DNA of 58,433 bases, taken from IMG/VR virus record IMGVR_UViG_3300025759_008281, positions 1 to 58,433 of that record; one strand, 5' to 3'. Positions 1-8,164 of the stretch are shown one piece after another. The translations under genes were made by a program, and so were the position numbers. A model generated the notes under the pieces. The model made no database searches, was not told where the DNA came from, and saw nothing but the letters and a program-made list of their open reading frames with translations. The first letter of the stretch is position 1; every line of letters begins with the position of its first letter. This DNA comes from a virus.

Positions 1-2
1 AA

Positions 3-971
3 TTTTATAGTTTAACATCTAGTGATGGCTCAGTTGATATTGATCTTATAACAAATGACAATGTTATTGATCTTAATTCAACAGGTGAAGCCAATACTGC
101 ATCTAATGTTGGTGGTCAAACAGGTTTATTCAAAGGAAAAACTGGAGTTGATTTAGAGTTTAAAACACTAGAAGCAGGAACAAATGTTACTTTTGATACT
201 ACTACAACTGATGTAATTAAAATAAACTCAAGTGGTGGTAACACTAGTGATTATGAATACTTACAAGGAGGTAGATTTAAATGGACTGAGGATTCAAACA
301 TCACAGACTTTAATACTACACTTACAGGTGTTACTGAATATGGAAATGGTTATTATAACCTACCTGACATATCAGGAAGTCCAACAGGACTACTAGAACC
401 AGTAATATTTGGAGATAAAACTAGTTTAGGACAATTTGCAGTTTTTGTAAGAACTAACAACAATGGTCCTGGTTCTGGAACTTTTGTGGTAGATTATAAA
501 GCTATCTCAAGTGATAGCATAATAAAATTTACTTTTAAATGTTATGCACATGTAACTGTACCTCCTACAGTTATATATTTAGGGTTGCATTGCCGTAATG
601 CAACTACACCAATTACAAGTAACTCAGATATAGAATATGGATGGCAAGCTGTTGGTGTGGATCCTGATACAAATAATCAAATAACACAAATACAAGCAAC
701 TTGGTGCATAAAACAATCTGAGTTAAAAGATTCACTAGGCCGTCTTCTTAATGACCCTGCTGCAACAAATGATGTAGAGTTTCATCTTCTGGCAGGTTCA
801 AATGCAGGAAGCTCTAGTGCAGATGAGTTATTCTTTGGTGCTCAGTGGAATGCTGATATACCAACACAAGTAGACTTTCCATGGGTAGGACCAGCAACAT
901 ATGATATTGAGCTTATTGATGGTACAAATAATCAAAGATTCTTTGACAATCCAAGTCAAATATATGAATAA
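3..971 (+). CDS. Structural/appendage protein, C-terminal part (5' end outside window)
   Basis: The reading frame is open from the window edge to the stop at 969-971, so only the C-terminal ~322 residues are seen. The visible part is rich in Ser, Thr, Asn and Gly with beta-type alternation, as in phage tail fibre or appendage proteins. No signal peptide or catalytic motif is visible. The next gene starts with the base after this stop. Its plus orientation matches the late module at the other end of the window, so it probably closes that module on a circular genome (inference). The exact role is unknown. Confidence 0.6.
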   Translation, partial: FYSLTSSDGSVDIDLITNDNVIDLNSTGEANTASNVGGQTGLFKGKTGVDLEFKTLEAGTNVTFDTTTTDVIKINSSGGNTSDYEYLQGGRFKWTEDSNITDFNTTLTGVTEYGNGYYNLPDISGSPTGLLEPVIFGDKTSLGQFAVFVRTNNNGPGSGTFVVDYKAISSDSIIKFTFKCYAHVTVPPTVIYLGLHCRNATTPITSNSDIEYGWQAVGVDPDTNNQITQIQATWCIKQSELKDSLGRLLNDPAATNDVEFHLLAGSNAGSSSADELFFGAQWNADIPTQVDFPWVGPATYDIELIDGTNNQRFFDNPSQIYE

Positions 972-1376
972 ATGAGACTTTTAAATACCCATCCTGTTAA
1001 AAAATCAGATCTTGGTTTTCATGGAAATTTATTTGGGGGTAAGTTATTAGCATGGTTAGATGCAAGTGCAGCAGCCTATGCTACTGAAGTTTGTTGTACA
1101 CCTGGAATGGTAACAGTATCTATAGATAAATGTCACTTTATCAAGCCTGCAAAAGAAGGGCAGTTAATTAAGTTATATGGTGAAGTAGATAAAATGGGTA
1201 CAACAAGTATTAAATTAAATCTAGAAGCCCGGTTTCAAAATGTATACACTAAGAAACAAGAAATCATATTATCAACCTCAATAAAATTTGTAAGAATAGA
1301 TGAATCAGGAAACCCAATTCCCATAATGTCATCAATAGAAAAGGATAACTTAGACCAGGAAAGTATTAAAACCTAG
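972..1376 (+). CDS. Hotdog-fold acyl-CoA thioesterase (YciA/ACOT-like)
   Basis: A 134-residue protein whose N-terminal third reads like the YciA/acyl-CoA thioester hydrolase family: HGNLFGGKLLAWLDASAA (about residues 17-34) matches the family pattern N-x-F-G-G-x-L-x-x-x-x-D with the catalytic Asp on the central hotdog helix. The following strands (VTVSIDKCHFIKPAKEGQL) also fit the fold. Such enzymes hydrolyse acyl-CoA thioesters in the cytosol, usually as oligomers. The start abuts the stop of the structural gene upstream, so the two are probably co-transcribed late. A lipid-metabolism enzyme is unusual cargo for a phage. The fold is fairly secure; the substrate cannot be told from sequence. 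Confidence 0.8.
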   Translation: MRLLNTHPVKKSDLGFHGNLFGGKLLAWLDASAAAYATEVCCTPGMVTVSIDKCHFIKPAKEGQLIKLYGEVDKMGTTSIKLNLEARFQNVYTKKQEIILSTSIKFVRIDESGNPIPIMSSIEKDNLDQESIKT

Positions 1377-1424
1377 TCTAAGTTGTTGGTTTATCCTCTA
1401 TTATTAACTCCAGTAATACTTTTT

Positions 1425-1517
1425 TTAATCACTCTTTTTAGAAGCAACTTTATATAATAGGACTATACCTAGTATTAGACAAATGATTCCACGTAATATG
1501 TAATAACTAGTGTCCAA
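1425..1517 (-). CDS. Possible tiny single-span membrane protein
   Basis: After the stop of the DUF932 gene a short frame opens with TTG and encodes about 30 residues: a hydrophobic run (about residues 7-22, GIICLILGIVLLY) followed by the basic tail KVASKKSD. The composition is that of a one-pass membrane peptide. The non-ATG start and tiny size make this uncertain. It fills most of the gap between the convergent thioesterase and DUF932 genes. Confidence 0.3.
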   Translation of the reverse strand: MDTSYYILRGIICLILGIVLLYKVASKKSD

Positions 1518-1521
1518 TTAA

Positions 1522-2364
1522 TTATAAAGTTGATAAAGAATGATTAGGGTTTTGGTCTATATCAATATCATCTAAGAATGAAAACTCATCCTGAACTTCT
1601 TTAGTAGTATCAGACTTTTGAATTCCCATGTTAGATAACAAATCTGCAGTTATAAACTTATGAAAGTTTGCAGTGTCACTTATCCAGGTTCTTGGATGAG
1701 CTAACTTAAGACCATGAGTAACATGGTTATAAAATGCCCATGCATTATCTTGATCACACTTATAATCATAAGAAGGTTCTTTCATTTCTCTAACAATTTC
1801 ATTTAACTGTGTAGGTTTAATGATCTCTTCTGTTATAAGCATACGTCCTAAGTACTCTGCTTGTTTCTCTTGTGATAACTGAATTTTTCTCAATGTGTTT
1901 CTAACATCAATCACTTCTCTGAAATGTTTTTCAGCACTTTTAATTTGGTTAGAAATCTGCATCTTGATTTCTTGATCTGCAGTACCCGTATGCTTTCTTG
2001 CATAGTTTACTTCACCACATAGCATACCGTTGCTACATACTGCTACATATCCTCCAATAGCACACTGAAATCTTTTAGACTTATCATATGAGTTTGTCCA
2101 AGCAAACATCATCCCAAGCTCTGTTTCAGAAGCAACTAAGTTATCTGTTGCTGCCATAGGTTTAATGTGATATACACCTTGTGCTACTTTAGCATCAAGG
2201 CATGATCTATATAGTTCACGTTCAATGGTAAATCCACTGTCAGTCAACATTTTAATTGTATTGTTGATTACATCTCTGTGAGATACAACTGTATACCTTC
2301 CACCGTGTGTTGGAAGAGGTGCATTAATTAAATAATCTTTGGTAGTTTCTCCTGCCTTTAACAT
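1522..2364 (-). CDS. DUF932-family phage/plasmid protein
   Basis: 280 residues. The central segment (an NSYDKSKRFQCAIGGYVAVC block followed by SNGM, about residues 91-114) resembles the DUF932 family (phage/plasmid-like protein), in which a conserved V-C-x-N-G-M element follows a beta-rich domain. The C-terminal half is helical and ends in an acidic stretch (FSFLDDIDID). The biochemical role of DUF932 is not established; members occur on plasmids and phages. It is the last sizeable gene of the minus-strand block. Family call moderately secure, function unknown. Confidence 0.65.
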   Translation of the reverse strand: MLKAGETTKDYLINAPLPTHGGRYTVVSHRDVINNTIKMLTDSGFTIERELYRSCLDAKVAQGVYHIKPMAATDNLVASETELGMMFAWTNSYDKSKRFQCAIGGYVAVCSNGMLCGEVNYARKHTGTADQEIKMQISNQIKSAEKHFREVIDVRNTLRKIQLSQEKQAEYLGRMLITEEIIKPTQLNEIVREMKEPSYDYKCDQDNAWAFYNHVTHGLKLAHPRTWISDTANFHKFITADLLSNMGIQKSDTTKEVQDEFSFLDDIDIDQNPNHSLSTL

Positions 2365-2400
2365 ATTATAAACCTTTTTAGTTTAGTAAATATAAATAAT

Positions 2401-2703
2401 TTATTTGTCTTTTACAAATTGACCATTAACCATTTTACCAGTTCTTTTACTGATAACGTTATATGCAGATTCAAGACATTCTTCTAAAGAAAGATCCTGC
2501 ATCTTAGCCTGTATAATAAGGGTAACCATAATGTCCCCCATAGCATCAATAATCTCAGCTCTGTCATTGCTGTTCACAGCTGTACAAAACTCTGTTGTTT
2601 CTTCCAATGTCTTTAATGCTTGAGCCATTGGTGTTGCTTTAGAAAGTATACCTTTCTCCATTGCCCAGTGTTCCACTGCAGCTTCTAATTCAAAATAATC
2701 CAT
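2401..2703 (-). CDS. MazG-like nucleotide pyrophosphohydrolase
   Basis: 100 residues, all-alpha. It carries the MazG/dUTPase-like metal-binding pattern: E-E-x-x-E-like LEETTEF (about residues 33-39) followed by DAMGDIM (about 53-59), the EXXE...EXXD arrangement that binds Mg2+. Members hydrolyse (d)NTPs to monophosphates and pyrophosphate. In phages they are thought to clean nucleotide pools or lower alarmones. It lies just downstream of the SET-domain gene in the same direction. The length fits single-domain MazG proteins. Substrate not predictable. Confidence 0.75.
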   Translation of the reverse strand: MDYFELEAAVEHWAMEKGILSKATPMAQALKTLEETTEFCTAVNSNDRAEIIDAMGDIMVTLIIQAKMQDLSLEECLESAYNVISKRTGKMVNGQFVKDK

Positions 2704-2706
2704 ATA

Positions 2707-3027
2707 TTATAATTTATATAGTGAGTACTTAAGTAATATTTCTTCTCCAGGGCTTATATCCCTGATACTCCTTAATGCAAGGACACCAGGATCTATATCC
2801 CTACTCTTACCTGACCCTATTGTTTCTGTATTAGGATCATCAGAATGATTTATAAACCCACCTAAAGGAGTTCTTATAAGACCATGTTGGAATCTTTTAT
2901 CCCTAACATGTGTTATACCTATAATAGTATTCTTTTTAAAATGTTTTGTTGCAAACAATCCAAGACCTTCTATAGATGATTCTCTTATAGTTAGTCCTTC
3001 AGGCAACGGTCTATATGTGTTACTCAT
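2707..3027 (-). CDS. Minimal SET-domain protein (lysine methyltransferase-like)
   Basis: 106 residues with the hallmarks of a SET domain: GLGLFATKHFKKNTIIG (about residues 21-37, the SAM-contacting N-terminal element), GGFINHSDDPNT (about 57-68, matching the knotted NHS-x-x-P-N motif) and the C-terminal GEEILLKYSLY (catalytic Tyr element). SET proteins transfer methyl groups from SAM to lysine side chains. This copy lacks pre- and post-SET cysteine domains and is close to the smallest size the fold allows. Its start overlaps the stop of the upstream gene by 4 nt (ATGA). The target protein, host or phage, is unknown. Confidence 0.8.
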   Translation of the reverse strand: MSNTYRPLPEGLTIRESSIEGLGLFATKHFKKNTIIGITHVRDKRFQHGLIRTPLGGFINHSDDPNTETIGSGKSRDIDPGVLALRSIRDISPGEEILLKYSLYKL

Positions 3028-3254
3028 TCTATTAACTTTAATTCAGGAAGAATAGAGTCATTTAATCTGCCTCTTCTCTTCTCATCATGTTTAGCTATTA
3101 TATAATTTCTAAATGTTGTTGGATCAAAATTATCATACTTATCAGTAAATACATTACTAAATTCTACAATAACTTGATTCAACTCTGTGCCATTAATTCT
3201 TAAGTTAGCAATTGCATCTGCACAGTTGACAAAATCTTTACGTGTCATGCTCAT
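3024..3254 (-). CDS. Small protein of unknown function
   Basis: 76 residues, mixed charged and helical, not recognised. It sits between the DNA polymerase gene (1 nt gap) and the SET-domain gene (4 nt ATGA overlap), so it is almost certainly translated from the same message. No cysteines in pairs, no membrane segment, no clear motif. Confidence 0.6.
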   Translation of the reverse strand: MSMTRKDFVNCADAIANLRINGTELNQVIVEFSNVFTDKYDNFDPTTFRNYIIAKHDEKRRGRLNDSILPELKLIE

Positions 3255-3255
3255 A

Positions 3256-5250
3256 TTAAAATAATTTAATTTGATTAATAGAAACCTTTAAAATATTATC
3301 TATCTCAGATTCTATAGCCTTCATATAGTAAGCCATATCAATAGAGTATTGTTCCCATTTTGGGAATAGTTCCATGTCATTATATACAGTCTGCATCCAG
3401 TGGCCAGCCTCAAGTTGTATTTGCCTATCATCTTTAGCATTTATCTTTACAAGTTTGACACCTGATTTAGATATATAATACCTGTTGATTTTTTGCAGCT
3501 TATCCTCATTGTACTCACGGTCCTTGTCTACATACTTTGCAACTGTTTGCCAATCACCTTTTGATTTACTACCAATACAATAGTCAAGAATGTTTTTGTT
3601 TTCCTTAAGATAATCCTCTGGCAGAACATCTTTTACAAAGTAATGAAAGATTGCTTTAGGTATGACCAACTTAGACTTATTCTTGTGAAGAGCTAAGTCA
3701 TGAAAGTCAAATCTACCTTTAAGCTTTACAGGTGCAAACATAAAGTCCTGATTATGAATCTTATAGAGATAGTGAGGGTTATTCTCCTTAATCTTTCTCC
3801 ATGTAGTAAGATCAACTTTACTATATTCATTTATAGCAATATAGTTATTGACATCACCAAGTACCAATTTTTGGTACTTTTCATGTTCAAGATTAAGGTT
3901 AGTTATTCCTTCCCATTCACTACATATCTCTAAATATTCATCAACATACTCTTTTGGTATTCTAGTTTCTAAACCATCTGTATTCTGAAGTAATGCAACT
4001 GCCCCAGGAATTCTTTCCATGATCATTTCATACAACATCATTAGACTTAGTTGACCATTAACTGTAATTCTCATACACAGCTCAGGGTCATAGAAGAAAC
4101 TATTTACATCATTACTCAAACCAAATGTAGAGTTCAAAATAATTTTGTATACATAGTTCATTGGATTTGATTTAGGAATCTTTTTCCTTTCCTCAAAGAA
4201 CCATTCATACTGATCACAAAACTCATCTTTTGGAAAGTGTCCTGGAGACCATTTATTTCTAATACAAAGATTAGGATAGAAACTGGTAACATCTGATGTC
4301 ATTATAACATGATCATCATCTGATTTGTATACACCTGATCTTTTTGCACCATGCACACCACCTAAACCAAAGTCTGTTTTCACATCCTTATAGTTCACTG
4401 AATATTTAAAACTACCCTTGAGATTTTCAGGGTTAAGCTCTAATGATTCAAATCTATTAAGAAGATTTATGAATGTTGGAGAAGTAAATTTAATATAGGG
4501 TAAAACCAAATCCTTAACCTTAATTACGGATCTGGTAGTTCTCATCTTCTTTATTTCTCTTTTATCAATTCTTAACTTCTTAGATAGATAATATGCAAAT
4601 AGTTCCTTAGCAATTCTTGGTTCAGAAGCACTGAATAAATTAATATCATAAGTCTTGGATAACTCTTTCCTCAACTTAATCTGTGACTTAGATCTATTAA
4701 AGATTTCTTTAGTAGAAGCCACATCATTTATACAGTATTTAATAATTAAATCTATCTCCTCTTGGGTTTTAATACTTGTCCCATGAGGAATAGGCATATC
4801 AATTATGTTATCCCAATCCATGCTATACTGAATCCACTTTAAACTAGAACGTTTTGCTGGATTATCCCAGTGATGCATTTTAAATAAATCTATCTGTCCA
4901 ATACCCATTTTCCACAAAGGATAGTCTTGAAATTGTTTAGACCTACTTAATGATATACAATGACCAGCATATCCATAGATATCTCCTGCTATTCTTGCAG
5001 CAGGTAGCTTTGACAACCTTTCTCTATTTTCTATAATATAGTGAGTAACTTGTGCATCAAAAGCCAAACCATTAAAAGATATGTGCCACTCTTTATTCTG
5101 TTCATTCTCCTCAAAGAAGTTTAACAGATCCTGAAAATCATTTTGTAATTCATGAACTATAAAAATCTTTCTTTCACTTGTTTTGTAGTGTTCAAATACA
5201 CCACAAAAGAAGTTACTCAATGTCTCATAATCCATTACCCAGTGATTCAT
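3256..5250 (-). CDS. Family B DNA polymerase, compact, with 3'-5' exonuclease domain
   Basis: 664 residues. Exonuclease motifs are visible: Exo I DYET (about 7-10), Exo II NGLAFDAQV (about 59-67) and Exo III YCINDVAST (about 170). The polymerase domain has motif A DVTSFYPN (about 309-316), motif B KIILNSTFGLSND (about 360) and motif C as LLQNTDGLETRI, where the usual D-T-D is N-T-D-G. This is the replicative polymerase expected of crAss-like phages that carry PolB. It is shorter than typical cellular PolB (750-900 residues). No obvious terminal-protein domain is seen. A bidirectional-looking terminator separates it from the gene upstream (5327-5740), so it may have its own promoter or depend on read-through. 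Confidence 0.9.
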   Translation of the reverse strand: MNHWVMDYETLSNFFCGVFEHYKTSERKIFIVHELQNDFQDLLNFFEENEQNKEWHISFNGLAFDAQVTHYIIENRERLSKLPAARIAGDIYGYAGHCISLSRSKQFQDYPLWKMGIGQIDLFKMHHWDNPAKRSSLKWIQYSMDWDNIIDMPIPHGTSIKTQEEIDLIIKYCINDVASTKEIFNRSKSQIKLRKELSKTYDINLFSASEPRIAKELFAYYLSKKLRIDKREIKKMRTTRSVIKVKDLVLPYIKFTSPTFINLLNRFESLELNPENLKGSFKYSVNYKDVKTDFGLGGVHGAKRSGVYKSDDDHVIMTSDVTSFYPNLCIRNKWSPGHFPKDEFCDQYEWFFEERKKIPKSNPMNYVYKIILNSTFGLSNDVNSFFYDPELCMRITVNGQLSLMMLYEMIMERIPGAVALLQNTDGLETRIPKEYVDEYLEICSEWEGITNLNLEHEKYQKLVLGDVNNYIAINEYSKVDLTTWRKIKENNPHYLYKIHNQDFMFAPVKLKGRFDFHDLALHKNKSKLVIPKAIFHYFVKDVLPEDYLKENKNILDYCIGSKSKGDWQTVAKYVDKDREYNEDKLQKINRYYISKSGVKLVKINAKDDRQIQLEAGHWMQTVYNDMELFPKWEQYSIDMAYYMKAIESEIDNILKVSINQIKLF

Positions 5251-5265
5251 AGAATATTATTAGAT

Positions 5266-5295
5266 AAAAAAAGGGAAGCATTAGCCTCCCTTTTT
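5266..5295 (-). terminator. Rho-independent terminator (possibly bidirectional)
   Basis: Inverted repeat GGGAAGC/GCCTCCC with one mismatch and a 4-nt loop, flanked by A-runs on one side and T-runs on the other. Read on the minus strand it ends the transcript coming from 5327-5740; the symmetrical A/T flanks would allow function in both directions. Confidence 0.75.
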
Positions 5296-5326
5296 GGATA
5301 CATAAATAAAAAAATTAAAAAAACTA

Positions 5327-5740
5327 TTAAGGTGTTAATATAGGAGAAGTTTTTGTTTCCTTTGTATCTACATTAGTATACTTTTTGAATTCAAATGTGT
5401 CAGCATTAATTGCAAAAATATTAATGAAGTCCTCAATTTCTTTTTTATTTGTTATATAGAACTCAGAGAATGTTTCCATTTCTACTCTTTGTTCCTTCAC
5501 ACTTTTACCAGTTTCCTTATTTGGAAACTTAAGTCTTTGTGGTTGACCTTCTTCATTTAGTCTTGGGACCATATGAAAAGAATTTTTTGTAACCTTACTG
5601 ATTACTGCTAAAATGTTTGACGTTGGGTCATACATAGCTTCTACATAGGGTGAGTCATTGCTCACTGGGATCATGCTGAATGATTCAACATTTCTAAATG
5701 CTGATGTATATAACATCATGTTTTTACCTATATTACTCAT
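5327..5740 (-). CDS. Phage protein of unknown function upstream of polymerase
   Basis: 137 residues, beta-rich N-terminal two thirds and a helical C-terminal part, no cysteine motif or membrane segment. Not recognised. Located between an unknown 191-residue gene and the polymerase, with a terminator directly after its stop. Its position among replication genes suggests a DNA-metabolism accessory protein (inference only). Confidence 0.6.
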   Translation of the reverse strand: MSNIGKNMMLYTSAFRNVESFSMIPVSNDSPYVEAMYDPTSNILAVISKVTKNSFHMVPRLNEEGQPQRLKFPNKETGKSVKEQRVEMETFSEFYITNKKEIEDFINIFAINADTFEFKKYTNVDTKETKTSPILTP

Positions 5741-5754
5741 ATTATAATTTTTAA

Positions 5755-6330
5755 TCAGTCCAAAGATAAGTATTTATTTTTTAATAACTCAACTTCAGGT
5801 GGAAATTCAGAAACTAATGTTTCTTTATCTAGATTTGGAATACTGCAAACTTCATACACATCTTGGATTGTTTCTAAATCAACTTCAAGTGCATCTGCAT
5901 ATGATTGATGGTAGTCTTCCGGGTCCAGAAAGCTTTGTACATAATCAGACAACTTTCCTATTGTACCAAAAAAATTAGTTATTTGTTTTTTTGTTCCTAA
6001 AGAAAACTGTGAAAACTTTCCTTCAACAAATTTAACATAATCAAATCTGTAGGTTTTAAAGTTAAACACATAAACGTTTTTATCTTCAGGAAGCTGTATT
6101 GCACTTTCTAATAATGGATGCTCTTTCAAATATTTACTTTCAAAACTAATATAGTCTGGTGTTCTTTCAGAATGATATACACATATAAACTTGTAATCAG
6201 TTATACTATAGACTCCATCCCAACAGATATAAGTTTCTATTGGGACAAATTCTGCACCCTTCTTTAGTTTTAGCAAAGGGTATAAGAAGACTTTACTCTT
6301 CTGAAAATACTGTGTATATACCGACATCAT
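5755..6330 (-). CDS. Unknown protein in nuclease operon
   Basis: 191 residues, rich in aromatic residues (Tyr, Phe) and with an acidic C-terminal helix region. Not recognised. Two ATGs open the frame in tandem; either may be used. It starts 2 nt after the stop of the PD-(D/E)XK nuclease gene, so the two are probably co-translated. No catalytic motif is apparent. Confidence 0.6.
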   Translation of the reverse strand: MMSVYTQYFQKSKVFLYPLLKLKKGAEFVPIETYICWDGVYSITDYKFICVYHSERTPDYISFESKYLKEHPLLESAIQLPEDKNVYVFNFKTYRFDYVKFVEGKFSQFSLGTKKQITNFFGTIGKLSDYVQSFLDPEDYHQSYADALEVDLETIQDVYEVCSIPNLDKETLVSEFPPEVELLKNKYLSLD

Positions 6331-6332
6331 TC

Positions 6333-7316
6333 TTACAAACTAACTTTACCTGTTAGAAACTCATATGGAAGTGAATAATCTTTTTTATCATAATGGTACT
6401 TGGCTTTGTTAAGCACATTAGCTAGTTCACCTGCCCACATGTTTAATGTAGAATCAAGTACATCAAATACATAAACCTGATCATACTTGTCTATTACTAT
6501 AAAGTTAAAAAGAATTTTATAATCAGCCAATTCAATATCTAGATTCTCTATGACAAGTTTAGAATAAATAGCTGCTTGCATCCAATAGTTATAGAATTCA
6601 ACTGTTTCTCCAAACTCAGATATAGTTTTACCTGTAGTTTTTAAGTCACAAATTGTTACAGTTTTTGTATCAGTATTAACTTGATACCAGTCAATAATAC
6701 CTTTTAAACCAAACGGTTGGTTTTTTAAAGTACATTCTAATGGTTGCTCTACAAATGTTTGAATTGGATCTAGTTCAAAGTCAGTTACAGGAACATTTAA
6801 CATTTCTTTTACAAACTTATTGTTTCTAACTATCTCAACTTGTTCATTACATTTTTGCAACGTTTCTTGATCAACAACATCAACTTTGTGATTGTTTACA
6901 AACTCCCAATAAGGCTTATTATCTTCTAACCTTATTTTTGCAATCCTTTGGTCATCTGTTTTAAGAGATTGATACAAGTTCATATGCTTCAGAGAATCTA
7001 ATATAACTGAATCAGGGACCTTATCAAGATCCTTTTCTTCTGTATATAATGCCATATCTTTAAATACTTTTCTAACATTATCACTTGGTGTTTTACCAGG
7101 GACAATGCTAAACTTTTCTTTAACATTCTCAGGCTCAAATAATAAACAGTGAATAAGTTTACCTTCAACAAGATGCTTATCTGTTCTTATTTCTCTGTCT
7201 TTTAAAATATAGTCCTTATAAAATAAGGATGGGGAAAACAATAGTTTATTCAATGATGAATAACTAAACTTAAAATCCTTGGAGTAAAACTCCTCTTCTT
7301 TCTGGATATCTACCAT
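6333..7316 (-). CDS. PD-(D/E)XK nuclease (RecE/Cas4/RecB-like exonuclease)
   Basis: 327 residues. The N-terminal YSSLNKLLFSPSLFYKDYI element and the GKLIHCLLFEP segment resemble the RecE/exodeoxyribonuclease VIII-type superfamily. The catalytic core appears near residues 200-250: GIIDW (metal Asp), then CDLKTTGK (D-x-K), then a YNYWMQAAIYSKL helix (Q-x-x-x-Y of RecB-like nucleases). The protein would degrade DNA ends exonucleolytically, for recombination or host DNA breakdown. It lies 2 nt from both neighbours in a tight operon. A second member of the fold is encoded at 41323-42141. Confidence 0.8.
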   Translation of the reverse strand: MVDIQKEEEFYSKDFKFSYSSLNKLLFSPSLFYKDYILKDREIRTDKHLVEGKLIHCLLFEPENVKEKFSIVPGKTPSDNVRKVFKDMALYTEEKDLDKVPDSVILDSLKHMNLYQSLKTDDQRIAKIRLEDNKPYWEFVNNHKVDVVDQETLQKCNEQVEIVRNNKFVKEMLNVPVTDFELDPIQTFVEQPLECTLKNQPFGLKGIIDWYQVNTDTKTVTICDLKTTGKTISEFGETVEFYNYWMQAAIYSKLVIENLDIELADYKILFNFIVIDKYDQVYVFDVLDSTLNMWAGELANVLNKAKYHYDKKDYSLPYEFLTGKVSL

Positions 7317-7318
7317 AA

Positions 7319-8164
7319 CTAAAATATGTATCTAATTGTTTCTAATTTAAAATACTTACCATACAAAGACTTGAACTCCTTCAATAATCTAGACTTATGT
7401 TGCAATGGATACCTCATAACTCCTGAACTGTTCTTTATCTCATATGATCTTCTCATTAACTCTTGTGCTTCTGGACTAGCCTTGGCCATTTGATTCTTGT
7501 GATTAGTTAATGCAATAACTTCACACTTAATATCATTCTTAACAGCAGCCTTTACCTCAGCAAATAAGTTATTATACTCCTCTTTCCATCCTGGATAAAA
7601 TACTAATGGACTATAGTTAAGATGAACTTGCCATCCTAAATCTTGTAGTCTTTGTATATCAGATATTCTTGAGCCGATTAATTGCATATTTGGCTCAAGC
7701 ACATCAGAATATTTCTGAGGCATGAGACTTACACGTATCCTTGGTGATTTATTAAAGTGATTTACATCTAACTTTAACAATCCCGGATACTTAGTAGCCA
7801 TTGTTGTGTTAAGATTTTTGTGTTTATCATACATAAGCAGGTAATCATGTAAAGAAATTCCTGTTTTCTTTATATGTTTCTGCATAAGTACTAAATCTGT
7901 GTTGCAAGCAATATCTACCATAGTATATACAGGATCTTGTTGATCTGGTACTTTAACAAAGTTCTTTTCCCATTCAACAACAGATTGAAATATCTGATCC
8001 ACATTTGTATTAACAAACACTCTATGACCATTATACCTAGACATATAACAATAAGTGTCTACACAGCCCCCAAAACATCCGTAGATTAAGTTAGGAGCTA
8101 TGCAGTTTGCACTATTGTTATTGTCCTTAGTAACTAAGGTCTTTGTTTCTTGATAATTTATCAA
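7319..8164 (-). CDS. Spore photoproduct lyase-like radical SAM protein
   Basis: 281 residues. A cysteine cluster at residues 30, 34 and 39 (GCFGGCVDTYCYM) matches the radical SAM region of SplB-type lyases but with CX3CX4C instead of CX3CX2C spacing. Downstream, RIRVSLMPQ, then E-x-x-x-x-x-x-G-S-R and GWQVHLNYSPLVFYPGWKEE strongly resemble the SplB barrel (S-L-x-P, R-x-x-x-x-x-x-L-x-x-x-G-W, P-x-x-x-Y-x-G-W). SplB reverses the thymine-dimer spore photoproduct using a 4Fe-4S cluster and SAM. No ATG is available upstream of the cysteines; the frame opens with TTG overlapping the TGA stop of the previous gene. A role in repairing UV damage to phage DNA is inferred. Confidence 0.75.
   Translation of the reverse strand: MINYQETKTLVTKDNNNSANCIAPNLIYGCFGGCVDTYCYMSRYNGHRVFVNTNVDQIFQSVVEWEKNFVKVPDQQDPVYTMVDIACNTDLVLMQKHIKKTGISLHDYLLMYDKHKNLNTTMATKYPGLLKLDVNHFNKSPRIRVSLMPQKYSDVLEPNMQLIGSRISDIQRLQDLGWQVHLNYSPLVFYPGWKEEYNNLFAEVKAAVKNDIKCEVIALTNHKNQMAKASPEAQELMRRSYEIKNSSGVMRYPLQHKSRLLKEFKSLYGKYFKLETIRYIF

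Noticed and set aside
3700-3933. Plus-strand open frame opposite the DNA polymerase gene
   Set aside because: It lies wholly inside a strongly supported gene, with a low-complexity product and no leader; similarly other opposite-strand frames across the window.
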